DNA of 64,000 nucleotides from positions 132,851 through 196,850 of the forward strand of contig JAEWRY010000007.1 of the NCBI GenBank assembly GCA_023459875.1, given 5' to 3'. The position numbers and the translations under genes are program-made. The notes beneath the pieces were generated by a model. It had not been told where the DNA came from. It searched no databases and saw nothing but the letters and a program-made list of their open reading frames with translations. The first letter of the stretch is position 1; every line of letters starts with the position of its first letter. Origin of the DNA: Bacillota bacterium (lineage in GTDB: Bacteria > Bacillota > Clostridia > Oscillospirales > Oscillospiraceae). This document shows positions 8,593 to 16,677 of this stretch, in pieces.

Positions 8593-9123
8593 TTAGTCCA
8601 GACTTAAGCCGCAGTCCAGCGCCTTTTCGTTGAGCTCGATAGCCTTCCTTTTGCCTTCAAATCTCGACGCGATGGCGGAAAGAACGCTTTCACAGCGCAG
8701 AATGCCGGTTTTTTTGAGGATCAGGCCAAGGGCAACGGTATTGCTGGCCTGAACATCGCCCAGCTCAATCCCCATGGAACGGAAGGGGCGGCCAAAATGC
8801 TCTCCCCGGGCGCGGGGCTCCTTCCGAACGGCCTCGCTGTCGTAGAACACCCTGGTTCCGTCCAGAAATCTGGAGACATACTGGTCATAGGCCACCTGGG
8901 CTAGGCAAAGGATGATATCCGGGTTTTCCACGTTGGGGTAGCTGATCATCCGGTCGCTGATAATGACATCCGATTTTGTGAAGGTCCCTCTGGTTTCCGA
9001 ACCGTAAGAGGAAGTAAGCGTAGCATTCAGGTTTTCATAGATAGAGGCGGCCTGACCGATGATTTCGCCGGTTGAAATGAGGCCCTGCCCTCCCACGCCG
9101 CTCAGGACAATCTGACTTTTCAT
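8593..9123 (-). CDS. korC: 2-oxoacid:ferredoxin oxidoreductase, gamma subunit
   Basis: This 176-residue subunit begins QIVLSGVGGQGLISTGEIIG, the glycine-rich opening of the gamma (catalytic) domain of 2-oxoacid:acceptor oxidoreductases, and continues with SSYGSETRGTFTKSDVIISD. It is the last gene of the korDABC set and starts two bases after the beta-subunit gene. The complex oxidatively decarboxylates a 2-oxoacid with CoA and reduces ferredoxin in the cytosol. The subunit order and the beside-gct location suggest 2-oxoglutarate, but branched-chain or aryl 2-oxoacids cannot be excluded. Confidence 0.88.
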   Translation of the reverse strand: MKSQIVLSGVGGQGLISTGEIIGQAASIYENLNATLTSSYGSETRGTFTKSDVIISDRMISYPNVENPDIILCLAQVAYDQYVSRFLDGTRVFYDSEAVRKEPRARGEHFGRPFRSMGIELGDVQASNTVALGLILKKTGILRCESVLSAIASRFEGKRKAIELNEKALDCGLSLD

Positions 9124-9125
9124 TC

Positions 9126-9941
9126 TTATCCCCCGATTCTCAGCGCTTCCACGATTTTTTGATAGCGGGTGTAATAATCCTCTCGGGGGTAATTGCGCAG
9201 CACTCCGGTGACGATCCTGCCCCTCAGCTCTTCTTCGGACAGTTTAGCCGCCTGATCCGCGGGGAGGCTCGTGTTTTTCATCAGCTCCATCATTTGAGCG
9301 GGGGTCCCTTGCCTGTTGAGCCGTCCGAAATGGGTGGGACAGGCAACCATGATTTCAATGATTGAAAAGCCTCGAACGCCGATGCCCTGTTTGATAAGAC
9401 TGCGCATCTGCACGGGATTATAGGGCGTGGCTCTTGCCACGAAGGACGCGCCTGCGGCGATGGCGAGCCTGCAAATATCGAAGCCCTCCTCCACATGGCC
9501 GTAGGGGGAAGTGCTCGTGATGCTGTGATAGGGCGTGGTGCCGGAGTACTGGCCGCCGGTCTGGCCGTAATTGTAATTGTTGGCGATAATGGCGGTGACA
9601 TTCACATTCCGGCGGGCGGCGTGGATCAGATGGTTTCCGCCGATGGTGGCGCCGTCGCCGTCACCCATGGTGGCCAGAACGGTGAGCTCCGGGTTGGCGA
9701 GCGCAATGCCGGTTGCGGCGGGAAGGGCGCGGCCGTGGGTCACGTGCATGCAATTTACGTCCAGATAGTCGTCTACCCTTCCGAAGCAGCCGATTCCGCT
9801 CACAAGGGCGATTTCTTGTTTTTCCAGTCCCAGGGATGCGAAGGAATCGGCGATGGCCTGCAGGATAATTCCGTGGCCGCAGCCCGCGCACCAGGTGTGG
9901 GGCAGCTTCTCAAAGAGCATGTAGTCCTTGTATGTAGCCAT
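9126..9941 (-). CDS. korB: 2-oxoacid:ferredoxin oxidoreductase, beta subunit (TPP-binding)
   Basis: The 271-residue protein carries HTWCAGCGHGIILQAI near the N-terminus, with Cys residues for an iron-sulfur cluster. It also has the thiamine pyrophosphate/Mg motif GDGDGATIGGNHLIHAARRN, followed by IANNYNYGQTGGQYSGTTP. The latter resembles the KorB/VorB subunits of 2-oxoglutarate and 2-ketoisovalerate oxidoreductases. Its start overlaps the korA stop by one base (TAATG). It provides the TPP site of the complex. Confidence 0.9.
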   Translation of the reverse strand: MATYKDYMLFEKLPHTWCAGCGHGIILQAIADSFASLGLEKQEIALVSGIGCFGRVDDYLDVNCMHVTHGRALPAATGIALANPELTVLATMGDGDGATIGGNHLIHAARRNVNVTAIIANNYNYGQTGGQYSGTTPYHSITSTSPYGHVEEGFDICRLAIAAGASFVARATPYNPVQMRSLIKQGIGVRGFSIIEIMVACPTHFGRLNRQGTPAQMMELMKNTSLPADQAAKLSEEELRGRIVTGVLRNYPREDYYTRYQKIVEALRIGG

Positions 9942-11086
9942 TATTGCCTCTCCTCCAGCTTCGCAATGATCTCCTCCGGCGTGATGAGAATGCCGTCCAC
10001 CCGGTTTGCCTGGACTACCCTGCAGCCGTAATCGTTGAACTTTTTGATTTCTCCCGCGATCTGCCCCAGGTTCAGTTCGGGCACTACCACGGTTTTCACC
10101 GTAGACAGCACCGCCCTGATTTCCTTTTCCGCCATGGGCCAGACGGTGACGAGCTGCAGCATTCCCGCCTTCACTCCCCTGTCCCGGAGAATATCCACGG
10201 CCCCCATGGCGCTTCGGGCGGAGCAGCCGTAAGCGATGAAGACCACCTCCGCGTCCTCCAGATGATAGCCGCGGGTAATGGTGATGTCGTCCCGGTTGTC
10301 TTCGATCTTTCTGGTCAAATAATGGGTTACCCGTGAAATGTTCTGCGGCGTGGGACGAAACTCCCCCTTTTCGTCATGGGTGGAGCCGGTGGTACGGGAT
10401 AGAAACTCACTGCCGAAGGCGGGCATGGGAGCGGGCAGAATGCCGTCGTAATTATAAGGCCGGAAGTCCTTGTTCTCTATGCCCACGGGCGGCTGCTGAC
10501 GGTCCACCCTCTCCCCTTCCTCCAACTCCCGGATGGTGACAGTCTCCCGCAGGTGGCCGATGACCTCGTCGGCCATGATGAGCACGGGAGTGCGATATTT
10601 CTCCGCGTAGTTAAAGGCGGTTACGGTCAGGTCAAAGCAGTCCTGAACCGACGAAGGGCAGATGGCTATGATGCCGTGGTCGCCGTGGGTGCCCCAGCGG
10701 GCCTGCATCATATCACCCTGGGCGGGTTTAGTTGCGGCGCCCGTGGAGGGCCCGCAGCGCTGAACGTTGATAATCACCGCCGGGGTCTCGGACATAATGC
10801 CAAGGCCTAGGTTTTCCTGCATCAGGGTAAAGCCCGGCCCGCTGGTGGCTGTGTAGACTTTTTTACCCGCGGCGGAAGCCCCCAGAAGGGCAGCCATGGA
10901 GCTGAGCTCATCCTCCATCTGGATATACATCCCCCCGTACCGGGGCAGCTCACGGGCGGAAGCCTCCGCGATTTCGGAGCTTGGGGAGATGGGATAGCCT
11001 GCGTAGAATCTGGCGCCTGCGGCAATCGCCCCCTCGACCATGGCCGCGTTGCCTTCAATAAACCGCTTTTCGCTCTTCCCCGTCAT
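9941..11086 (-). CDS. korA: 2-oxoacid:ferredoxin oxidoreductase, alpha subunit
   Basis: Starting at ATG 11086, the product is 381 residues and opens KRFIEGNAAMVEGAIAAGARFYAGYPISPSSEIAE, the pyrimidine-binding domain of TPP-dependent oxidoreductases. The sequence continues with SGPGFTLMQENLG and the C-terminal transketolase-like domain (DAEVVFIAYGCSARSA, then VVPELNLGQIAGEI). An in-frame extension to 11236 is rejected because it overlaps the ferredoxin gene and has no family match. The chosen ATG overlaps the ferredoxin stop in an ATGA junction. The sequence most resembles 2-oxoglutarate-type alpha subunits, and it lies downstream of gctAB in what looks like one operon. Confidence 0.9.
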   Translation of the reverse strand: MTGKSEKRFIEGNAAMVEGAIAAGARFYAGYPISPSSEIAEASARELPRYGGMYIQMEDELSSMAALLGASAAGKKVYTATSGPGFTLMQENLGLGIMSETPAVIINVQRCGPSTGAATKPAQGDMMQARWGTHGDHGIIAICPSSVQDCFDLTVTAFNYAEKYRTPVLIMADEVIGHLRETVTIRELEEGERVDRQQPPVGIENKDFRPYNYDGILPAPMPAFGSEFLSRTTGSTHDEKGEFRPTPQNISRVTHYLTRKIEDNRDDITITRGYHLEDAEVVFIAYGCSARSAMGAVDILRDRGVKAGMLQLVTVWPMAEKEIRAVLSTVKTVVVPELNLGQIAGEIKKFNDYGCRVVQANRVDGILITPEEIIAKLEERQ

Positions 11087-11283
11087 TGCACCGCCTCCAC
11101 TTCTATGGCAAAGTCGGGGCATCGCATCTGACACAGAGAGCATCCTGTGCACGCGCCGAGATTGCGAACCTCCGGCGCCCGGCCCGGCTCCTGCGCCAGT
11201 ACCTGCTTCGGGCAAAGACTCACGCAAATACCGCACTGTTTACAGAGCTTTTCGTTCACTGATATGGTAATCTGTCTGGTCAT
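11083..11283 (-). CDS. korD: 2[4Fe-4S] ferredoxin subunit of 2-oxoacid:ferredoxin oxidoreductase
   Basis: This 66-residue protein has two classical cluster motifs: C14-x2-C17-x2-C20-x3-C24-P and C45-x2-C48-x2-C51-x3-C55-P. This is the bacterial-type ferredoxin fold found as the delta subunit of KorDABC. It would collect electrons from the TPP/iron-sulfur core and hand them to free ferredoxin. It is the first kor gene, 34 bases after gctB, and overlaps korA by four bases. Confidence 0.9.
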   Translation of the reverse strand: MTRQITISVNEKLCKQCGICVSLCPKQVLAQEPGRAPEVRNLGACTGCSLCQMRCPDFAIEVEAVQ

Positions 11284-11317
11284 CCTGCGCTATTCCTCCT
11301 TAATCACACGGTTCCCC

Positions 11318-12115
11318 TCAATCGGGTTCCAAAAAAATGCCCTCGGGATCGATGTCCTCATGGAGAATCCGAACGGTTTTTTTATCCGGAGCCTCCAGTA
11401 TCACCGCCCGGGAGACGTCCAGTTCAAAGCCGGTGTGCTCCTGAACCTCCCGGGGCGTAGTGAAGGGATAGTAGCCGTGGAGATACATCTTCTTTGTCCC
11501 CTCGTCGAATTTCATAACACCTAAATCGGAGATAACCATCATGGGGCCCCGGTTGCCGGGAAGTCCCCGCCGTTCCCGCCCGCCGGGTCCGTCCAGCCAG
11601 CCTGGGCTGGTGATGTAGCCCACATCCCTGGTAAACCGGCGTTTTTCGTGCTGCATGATGATAACGGTGTCGCAGTAGACGGCGATTCCGTTGGCTCCGC
11701 CGCTCCCCGGAAGGCGGAGCTTGGGATGGAAATAGTCGCCGATACAGGTAGAGCCCACATTACCGTACTGGTCCACCGCCGCGCCGCCGATGAAGCTGAT
11801 GAGACGCTCGCTGTTCCTGAGCCATTCGTTCACCTGAAAGCCGAAATACCGGTAGGGCGGACAGGGCACGGCGCAATGGGCCATGAAGCGCAGGTCGCTG
11901 ACGCTTCTGGGTATCTCGAAAGGATAACAGTCCATGAGGCCGCTTTCCACAATTAAATTGCAGCTTGGCTCAAAGTATTTCTTGGCCAGAGAGACTCCCA
12001 CCAGGGGAAGTCCCGTGCCCACGATGATCACCTGATCCTTCCCAATGAGCCTTGCTATGGTATAGGCCTGAATATCGGCCCTTGAGTAATCTCTGCCGCT
12101 TTCCATCGCGCTCAT
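11318..12115 (-). CDS. gctB: Glutaconate CoA-transferase subunit B
   Basis: The 265-residue protein matches the Acidaminococcus GctB pattern closely, including VGTGLPLVGVSLAKKYF, the catalytic-Glu segment NLIVESGLMDC, GDYFHPKLRLPGSGGANGIA and YITSPGWLDGPGGRER. The catalytic glutamate is residue 57 here, or 54 if translation begins at the fourth codon (ATG), which would agree with the known enzyme numbering. With GctA it moves CoA from acetyl-CoA or glutaconyl-CoA to (R)-2-hydroxyglutarate. The ATG overlaps the gctA stop in an ATGA junction. Confidence 0.95.
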   Translation of the reverse strand: MSAMESGRDYSRADIQAYTIARLIGKDQVIIVGTGLPLVGVSLAKKYFEPSCNLIVESGLMDCYPFEIPRSVSDLRFMAHCAVPCPPYRYFGFQVNEWLRNSERLISFIGGAAVDQYGNVGSTCIGDYFHPKLRLPGSGGANGIAVYCDTVIIMQHEKRRFTRDVGYITSPGWLDGPGGRERRGLPGNRGPMMVISDLGVMKFDEGTKKMYLHGYYPFTTPREVQEHTGFELDVSRAVILEAPDKKTVRILHEDIDPEGIFLEPD

Positions 12116-13086
12116 TCCCCCGCTTCTCTTCCCAGCTTCGTCATGTCAAGCGAGTACCCTATGCCGGGCACCGTTTTGAGGGCCAGCACCCGAGAGGTAC
12201 CCAGCTTATCCAGATAGGCGCCGTGGTCCTTTAACTCGTAAACCCACTCCCGGAGGAATTCTTCGAAGCTCCGGGCCGTTTCTCCCGCGGCGTCGTAGGC
12301 AAACAGGAATTTCTTGTCGTAGTCGTAATACCCGGAGCACTGGGTGGGATGAGCGCCGTAGGGAAGGTGCACCACCGCGTCCACCACGAAGCCCGGAATG
12401 TTGTTGAGGTTCGGTTCCTTCCGGATCTCTTCATTGCTGACCAGCTCTTCGCAGGTTACAATGACGTTTTTTGCGGCGAAAGCCAGATCGATGTCCTGAT
12501 AGGGATCGCCGAATATCCGGCAGGTGCCGTCGAAAGAGGCCACTTGCACGTGGATCAGCGCCGTGTCCAAACTGGGTACCGGCAACAGAAGCAGCTTTTC
12601 ACCTGGTTTGAACGGATTGTCCGCGATGATGTATTTCTCATTGGGCAGCTTATCGATCTTCCGGCGCTGCTCCCTGCTGATGCCCCAGACATCTTCCAGC
12701 CCGGAGCCCAGCATCCGGCGCGACGGGTAATAGGGCATTCCCAGCGCGGCGGCATGGAACATAAGCATAGCCGCGTCCTGGGAATAGTCCTCAAAGAGAA
12801 GCGTCCCCTCTTCGACGGCGGCCCGGAACCTGCGGCTTATATTTGAAAACCGGGGGTTTGCGGTATAACAGTTTATGTAGGCCTTCACCCGGCCCGCCCC
12901 GATGAGCATATCCCAGTCGCTTCCGGCGGGGCCTCCCTCGCCGATAAAATCGGTCTGGCCCTGGCGGATGATTTCCGAAACGGCCGCGATAGGCTTGCGG
13001 CTGGTGGTGAATCCGCCGGTGGCAAGATGATCTCCCGTATGGACAAATTTCGCGACGGCTTCCGAAAGCGTATAGACCTTGTTCAA
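12112..13086 (-). CDS. gctA: Glutaconate CoA-transferase subunit A
   Basis: This 324-residue protein follows GctA of Acidaminococcus fermentans along its full length. Shared segments include GDHLATGGFTTSRKPIAAV, WDMLIGAGRVKAYINCYTAN, a GSGLEDVWGIS stretch, NPFKPGEKLLLLPVP and a C-terminal WVYELKDHGAYLDKLG. It pairs with GctB to activate (R)-2-hydroxyglutarate as its CoA ester in glutamate fermentation. It is the first gene of a leftward operon gctA-gctB-korDABC. A 371-base space separates it from the divergent hgdC gene, and a hairpin in that space may regulate it. Confidence 0.95.
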   Translation of the reverse strand: MNKVYTLSEAVAKFVHTGDHLATGGFTTSRKPIAAVSEIIRQGQTDFIGEGGPAGSDWDMLIGAGRVKAYINCYTANPRFSNISRRFRAAVEEGTLLFEDYSQDAAMLMFHAAALGMPYYPSRRMLGSGLEDVWGISREQRRKIDKLPNEKYIIADNPFKPGEKLLLLPVPSLDTALIHVQVASFDGTCRIFGDPYQDIDLAFAAKNVIVTCEELVSNEEIRKEPNLNNIPGFVVDAVVHLPYGAHPTQCSGYYDYDKKFLFAYDAAGETARSFEEFLREWVYELKDHGAYLDKLGTSRVLALKTVPGIGYSLDMTKLGREAGE

Positions 13087-13213
13087 TTGAATTCCCCCAT
13101 GAAACCGTCGTTATCCGGCGGCCTTTCTGTCTTCAGTTTAAATAGCCTGTTTTTTACAGTCAATGAACGGCCCGCGAGATTGCTCAATATGCAAAGATAA
13201 TGGGTAGAAAAAT

Positions 13214-13240
13214 AAAGAGCACGGAAATCCCGCGCTCTTT
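13214..13240 (-). promoter_or_regulatory. Terminator-like hairpin in the gctA leader (possible attenuator)
   Basis: AAAGAGC at 13214-13220 pairs with GCTCTTT at 13234-13240, with three further G-C pairs beyond one mismatch and a short loop. Read on the minus strand, the stem is followed by a T-rich stretch (TTATTTTTC), the layout of a Rho-independent terminator. It lies about 130 bases before the gctA start with no complete gene upstream on that strand, so it could act as a leader attenuator. The promoter on this strand was not clearly found. Confidence 0.45.
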
Positions 13241-13314
13241 CATGCTGCCAAAGGAGAGGCTTTGTCAAATCGGCTTATCTTGTTTGCGTTTTGACTCATG
13301 AGTATTCCGGCATG

Positions 13315-13343
13315 TTGCCCGGGTTTCGGGGTTATGCTATAAG
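13315..13343 (+). promoter_or_regulatory. Probable promoter of hgdCAB-gcdADCB
   Basis: TTGCCC at 13315-13320 and TATAAG at 13338-13343 are 17 bases apart, and TG at 13335-13336 makes an extended -10 element. The predicted start is about 105 bases before the hgdC GTG codon. The rest of the 13087-13457 gap shows no coding signal. Confidence 0.5.
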
Positions 13344-13457
13344 TAAAATACGGCAGGGCCCGGAATATTGAGCTGAATTTACGGGAAAAGCCAAAAAACG
13401 CGTTTTACGAACGCGGTCGGAAAGCAAAACAAACGAAAGCCGGAGCGGAGGGATGAC

Positions 13458-14270
13458 GTGGACTGTGTTTATACCATGGGCATCGACGTGGGTTCCGCGT
13501 CGTCCAAATGTGTCATTATGAAAAACGGGAAGGAGATTGTCGCTAAATCCCTGGTACCCGCGGGGACCGGTACCTCGGGACCGGAACGGGCCATCCGCGA
13601 GGTACTGGAGGGCGCGCTCCTCAAGCCGGAGCAACTGCGTTACATCCTCTCCACCGGCTACGGACGCGGCACCATCGCCATCTCAGATTTCCAGATGAGC
13701 GAGCTGAGCTGTCACGCGAAGGGGGCGGGTTATCTGTTTCCCGCCGTGCGAACGGTAATCGATATCGGAGGCCAGGATGCCAAGGCACTGCGGGTCGGCC
13801 CCGGCGGAATGCTGGAAAGCTTCGTGATGAACGATAAGTGCGCGGCGGGCACCGGACGCTTTCTGGAGGTGATGGCCCGGATCCTTGAGCTGGAAACAGG
13901 CGATTTGGAAGGCGTGGGCGTGAGGTCAACAAAGCGGGTGGATATCAGCTCCACCTGTACGGTGTTCGCAGAATCCGAGGTGATTTCCCAGCTGGCCCAG
14001 GGAAGGGACCGCTGCGATATCGTCGCGGGCATCCACCGGTCGGTGGCTGGCCGGATCTCAGGTCTTGTTAAACGGCTCGGCGTTCTTCCTGACGTGGTAC
14101 TCACCGGCGGCGTCGCCAGGAACGGCGGCGTTCGCGAGGCTCTGGAGCACGAGCTTGGAACTCAAATTTATACTTCTCCCCTGTCCCAGTACGCCGGTGC
14201 CATCGGCGCCGCGCTGTTCTCCCACCTGAGGGCAGAGGCCGGCGCAGCATCAGAACGGGGAAATCGGTGA
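13458..14270 (+). CDS. hgdC: (R)-2-hydroxyglutaryl-CoA dehydratase activating ATPase
   Basis: This 270-residue protein is an ASKHA-fold activator. MGIDVGSASSKCVI near the N-terminus is the first ATP-binding segment and VIDIGGQDAKAL (residues ~100-111) the second. Cys128 (NDKCAAGTGRF) and Cys167 (SSTCTVFAESEV) match C127 and C166, which bridge a [4Fe-4S] cluster between two HgdC subunits. It uses ATP and an electron from reduced ferredoxin or flavodoxin to start the radical dehydratase. The GTG start has GGAGGG just upstream. The gene heads a rightward operon and overlaps or abuts the following hgdA gene. Confidence 0.95.
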   Translation: MDCVYTMGIDVGSASSKCVIMKNGKEIVAKSLVPAGTGTSGPERAIREVLEGALLKPEQLRYILSTGYGRGTIAISDFQMSELSCHAKGAGYLFPAVRTVIDIGGQDAKALRVGPGGMLESFVMNDKCAAGTGRFLEVMARILELETGDLEGVGVRSTKRVDISSTCTVFAESEVISQLAQGRDRCDIVAGIHRSVAGRISGLVKRLGVLPDVVLTGGVARNGGVREALEHELGTQIYTSPLSQYAGAIGAALFSHLRAEAGAASERGNR

Positions 14271-14290
14271 TAGCAAAGGAGTGTTTTACG

Positions 14291-15529
14291 GTGTCTGAAA
14301 CCAACGGGGAAGAAAAAATGAAACCCGCGCGGGATGTTCTCCGCTCCGTCGTCGATATGGTCTATCAGAACGCGTGGGACGCGAAGAACCGGGGAGAACC
14401 GGTAGGCTGGTCGTCCTCCAAATTCCCGGCCGAGCTGTGCGAGACGCTGGGGCTTGCCGTCTGCTACCCGGAAAACCAGGCGGCCGCCATTTCCGCCAAG
14501 CACGGCGGACAGCGCATGTGCGAAGCGGCGGAAGCCCTGGGTTACGCAAACGACATCTGCGGCTACGCCCGCATCAGCCTGGCCTACGCTTCCGGAGCGG
14601 AATGTGAGGAAAAGCCCATGCCGCAGCCGGATTTTCTGCTGTGCTGCAACAACATCTGCAACTGCATGACCAAGTGGTATGAAAACGTCGCCCGGATGCG
14701 AAACATCCCCCTCGTGATGATCGATATTCCCTACAACAACGAAGAGACGGTCAGCGACGCCCGAGTGGCATACATACGCGGCCAATTCGACCACGCCATC
14801 GGGCAGCTGGAGCAGATATCCGGGCGAAAATGGGACGAAAAGCGCTTTAAGGAGGTTTGCCGGAACGCCAACCGAACGGCGCTGGCATGGCTCAAAGCGT
14901 GCTCCTATTGCCAGTACCGCCCTTCCCCCCTGAGCGGGTTCGATCTGTTCAACCATATGGCGGACGTGGTCACCGCCCGCTGCAAGCCCGAGTCCGCCGA
15001 GGCGTTCGAGCTGCTCGCCGCTGAATATGAGCAGTCGGTTAAAAACGGCACCTCCACCTGGCGTTATGAAGAACGTTACCGCATCATGTTCGAGGGCATT
15101 CCCTGCTGGCCCAATCTTCAAAACCTCTTCAAGCCCCTCAAGAATCATGGCATCAACACCACGGCTGTGGTTTACGCGCCCGCCTTCGGTTTTGTCTACC
15201 GCGACATGGACGAGATGGCGAGGGCATACTGCAAGGCACCCAACTCCGTCTGCATTGAAACCGGCGTTGCGTGGCGGGAAGGCATCTGCCGGGAAAACAA
15301 GGTGGACGGGGTTTTGGTGCACTACAACCGCAGCTGCAAGCCGTGGAGCGGATATATGCCCGAAATGGAACGCCGCTTCCGAAGGGACCTGGGCATTCCG
15401 GTGGCGGGCTTCGACGGCGATCAGGCGGACCCGAGGAATTTTTCCGCCGCGCAGTATGAGACCCGGGTGGAGGGCCTGTTTGAGCTGATGGAAGGAAACG
15501 CCGTGCAAAACGGGGGTGTTCGGATATGA
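14291..15529 (+). CDS. hgdA: (R)-2-hydroxyglutaryl-CoA dehydratase subunit A
   Basis: The product (412 residues from GTG 14291) shares long blocks with Acidaminococcus HgdA, such as GWSSSKFPAELCETLGLAV, YANDICGYARISLAYA, LLCCNNICNCMTKWYENVA, CWPNLQNLFKPL and HYNRSCKPWSGYMPEMERRF. The cysteines in these blocks include cluster ligands. Compared with the remembered 477-residue enzyme it lacks a segment of roughly 60 residues just after ISLAYASG. An upstream in-frame GTG at 14267 overlaps hgdC, but AAAGGAG at 14275-14281 sits nine bases before the GTG at 14291, which is therefore preferred. With HgdB it dehydrates 2-hydroxyglutaryl-CoA to glutaconyl-CoA by a ketyl radical mechanism. Confidence 0.94.
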   Translation: MSETNGEEKMKPARDVLRSVVDMVYQNAWDAKNRGEPVGWSSSKFPAELCETLGLAVCYPENQAAAISAKHGGQRMCEAAEALGYANDICGYARISLAYASGAECEEKPMPQPDFLLCCNNICNCMTKWYENVARMRNIPLVMIDIPYNNEETVSDARVAYIRGQFDHAIGQLEQISGRKWDEKRFKEVCRNANRTALAWLKACSYCQYRPSPLSGFDLFNHMADVVTARCKPESAEAFELLAAEYEQSVKNGTSTWRYEERYRIMFEGIPCWPNLQNLFKPLKNHGINTTAVVYAPAFGFVYRDMDEMARAYCKAPNSVCIETGVAWREGICRENKVDGVLVHYNRSCKPWSGYMPEMERRFRRDLGIPVAGFDGDQADPRNFSAAQYETRVEGLFELMEGNAVQNGGVRI

Positions 15530-16677
15530 GTGGAATGGAGGAACTGCTGGACCGGTTTCAGGCAATTTCAGAATCCCCGAGAGCTCAGCTTAACCGTTAT
15601 CTGGCCGGCGGCAAAAAGGCAATGGGCTGCTTTCCGTATTACGTTCCGGAAGAGCTTGTCTCGGCCGCCGGCATGATCCCCTTCGGCATCTGGGGCGCGG
15701 CAGGCACCGTCAGGGCGGCTAAGGAGTACTTTGCACCCTTCTACTGTACCATCGCGCAGATGGGGCTTGAGCTTTCTCTCGCCGGGGCGCTGAAAGGCCT
15801 CTCCGGCGTCATCATCCCTTCTCTGTGTGACACGCTGCGTCCCCTCACCCAGAATTTCAGGGCAGCGAATCCTGATATGCCCCTTCTGTTTCTGGCACAT
15901 CCCCAAAACCGGCGTCTGAAGTGCGGCATCGAGTATACCAAGAGCGAGTACAGGGGCCTCAAAGCGCGGCTGGAGGAAATCTCCGGTACGGCGGTGACGG
16001 ATGAAAGGCTGCTCTCGGCCATTCAAATTCATAACGAAAACCGGGCATCGAAGCGCGAATTTATTGCGCTCGCGGGCGCGCATCCGGATATCATCTCCGC
16101 AAAGGCGCGCTGCGCGGTTTTAAAAAGCTCTTTCTATATGGCAAAGCAGGAGCATACGACGCTGCTTTGGGAACTGAACGCGGAGCTCCGCAAACTCCCC
16201 GCCTGCCGTTGGACGGGGACAAAAATCGTCGTTTCTGGCATCATCAACGACAATCCGAATCTTCTCGCTCTTTTTGACCGGTACAATATGGCCATCGCCG
16301 TGGACGACTTGGCCCATGAATCCCGCGGCATCCGGGTGGACGCGAAGGAAACGGGCGACCCGATGGAAGCGCTTGCCCTGCAGTTTTCCGCGCAGGACTA
16401 CGATACCATCCTCTACGATCCGGAAATCAACAAGCGCCCCGGTTACGTGGTGAACCTGGTGAAAGCCAGCGGCGCGCAGGGCGTCGTCATTCTCATGATG
16501 CAGTTCTGCGACCCCGAGGAAATGGAGTATCCTTCTCTCAAAAAAGGGCTGGACGAGGCCGGAATCCCATCCGTCGTCATAGGCGTTGACCAGCAGATGA
16601 AGGATTTCGGCCAGGCGGAAACCGCGCTTCAGGCTTTTTCCGATATGCTGTCGATGAGAAAGGAAGGAACTCTATGA
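15526..16677 (+). CDS. hgdB: (R)-2-hydroxyglutaryl-CoA dehydratase subunit B
   Basis: This 383-residue protein is the second component of the dehydratase core and belongs to the HgdB/FldC/BcrB family. Features include GGKKAMGCFPYYVPEELVSAAGMIPFGIWG near the N-terminus, LCDTLRPLTQNF in the middle and VVILMMQFCDPEEMEYPSLKKGLDEAGIP near the end. These carry the Cys ligands expected for its [4Fe-4S] cluster. It joins hgdA by an ATGA overlap and gcdA by another, showing tight coupling through the pathway. Its length fits the roughly 42 kDa HgdB of known glutamate fermenters. Confidence 0.94.
   Translation: MSGMEELLDRFQAISESPRAQLNRYLAGGKKAMGCFPYYVPEELVSAAGMIPFGIWGAAGTVRAAKEYFAPFYCTIAQMGLELSLAGALKGLSGVIIPSLCDTLRPLTQNFRAANPDMPLLFLAHPQNRRLKCGIEYTKSEYRGLKARLEEISGTAVTDERLLSAIQIHNENRASKREFIALAGAHPDIISAKARCAVLKSSFYMAKQEHTTLLWELNAELRKLPACRWTGTKIVVSGIINDNPNLLALFDRYNMAIAVDDLAHESRGIRVDAKETGDPMEALALQFSAQDYDTILYDPEINKRPGYVVNLVKASGAQGVVILMMQFCDPEEMEYPSLKKGLDEAGIPSVVIGVDQQMKDFGQAETALQAFSDMLSMRKEGTL

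Noticed and set aside
13083..13268. 61-codon open frame upstream of gctA on the same strand
   Set aside because: It runs through the leader and the hairpin at 13214-13240, lacks a ribosome site and shows no family resemblance.
14168..15565. Long 465-codon open frame on the minus strand opposite hgdA
   Set aside because: It lies fully antisense to a gene with firm HgdA identity. Its composition (His, Gly, Val rich) is typical of a shadow frame in GC-rich coding sequence, and no domain is seen.
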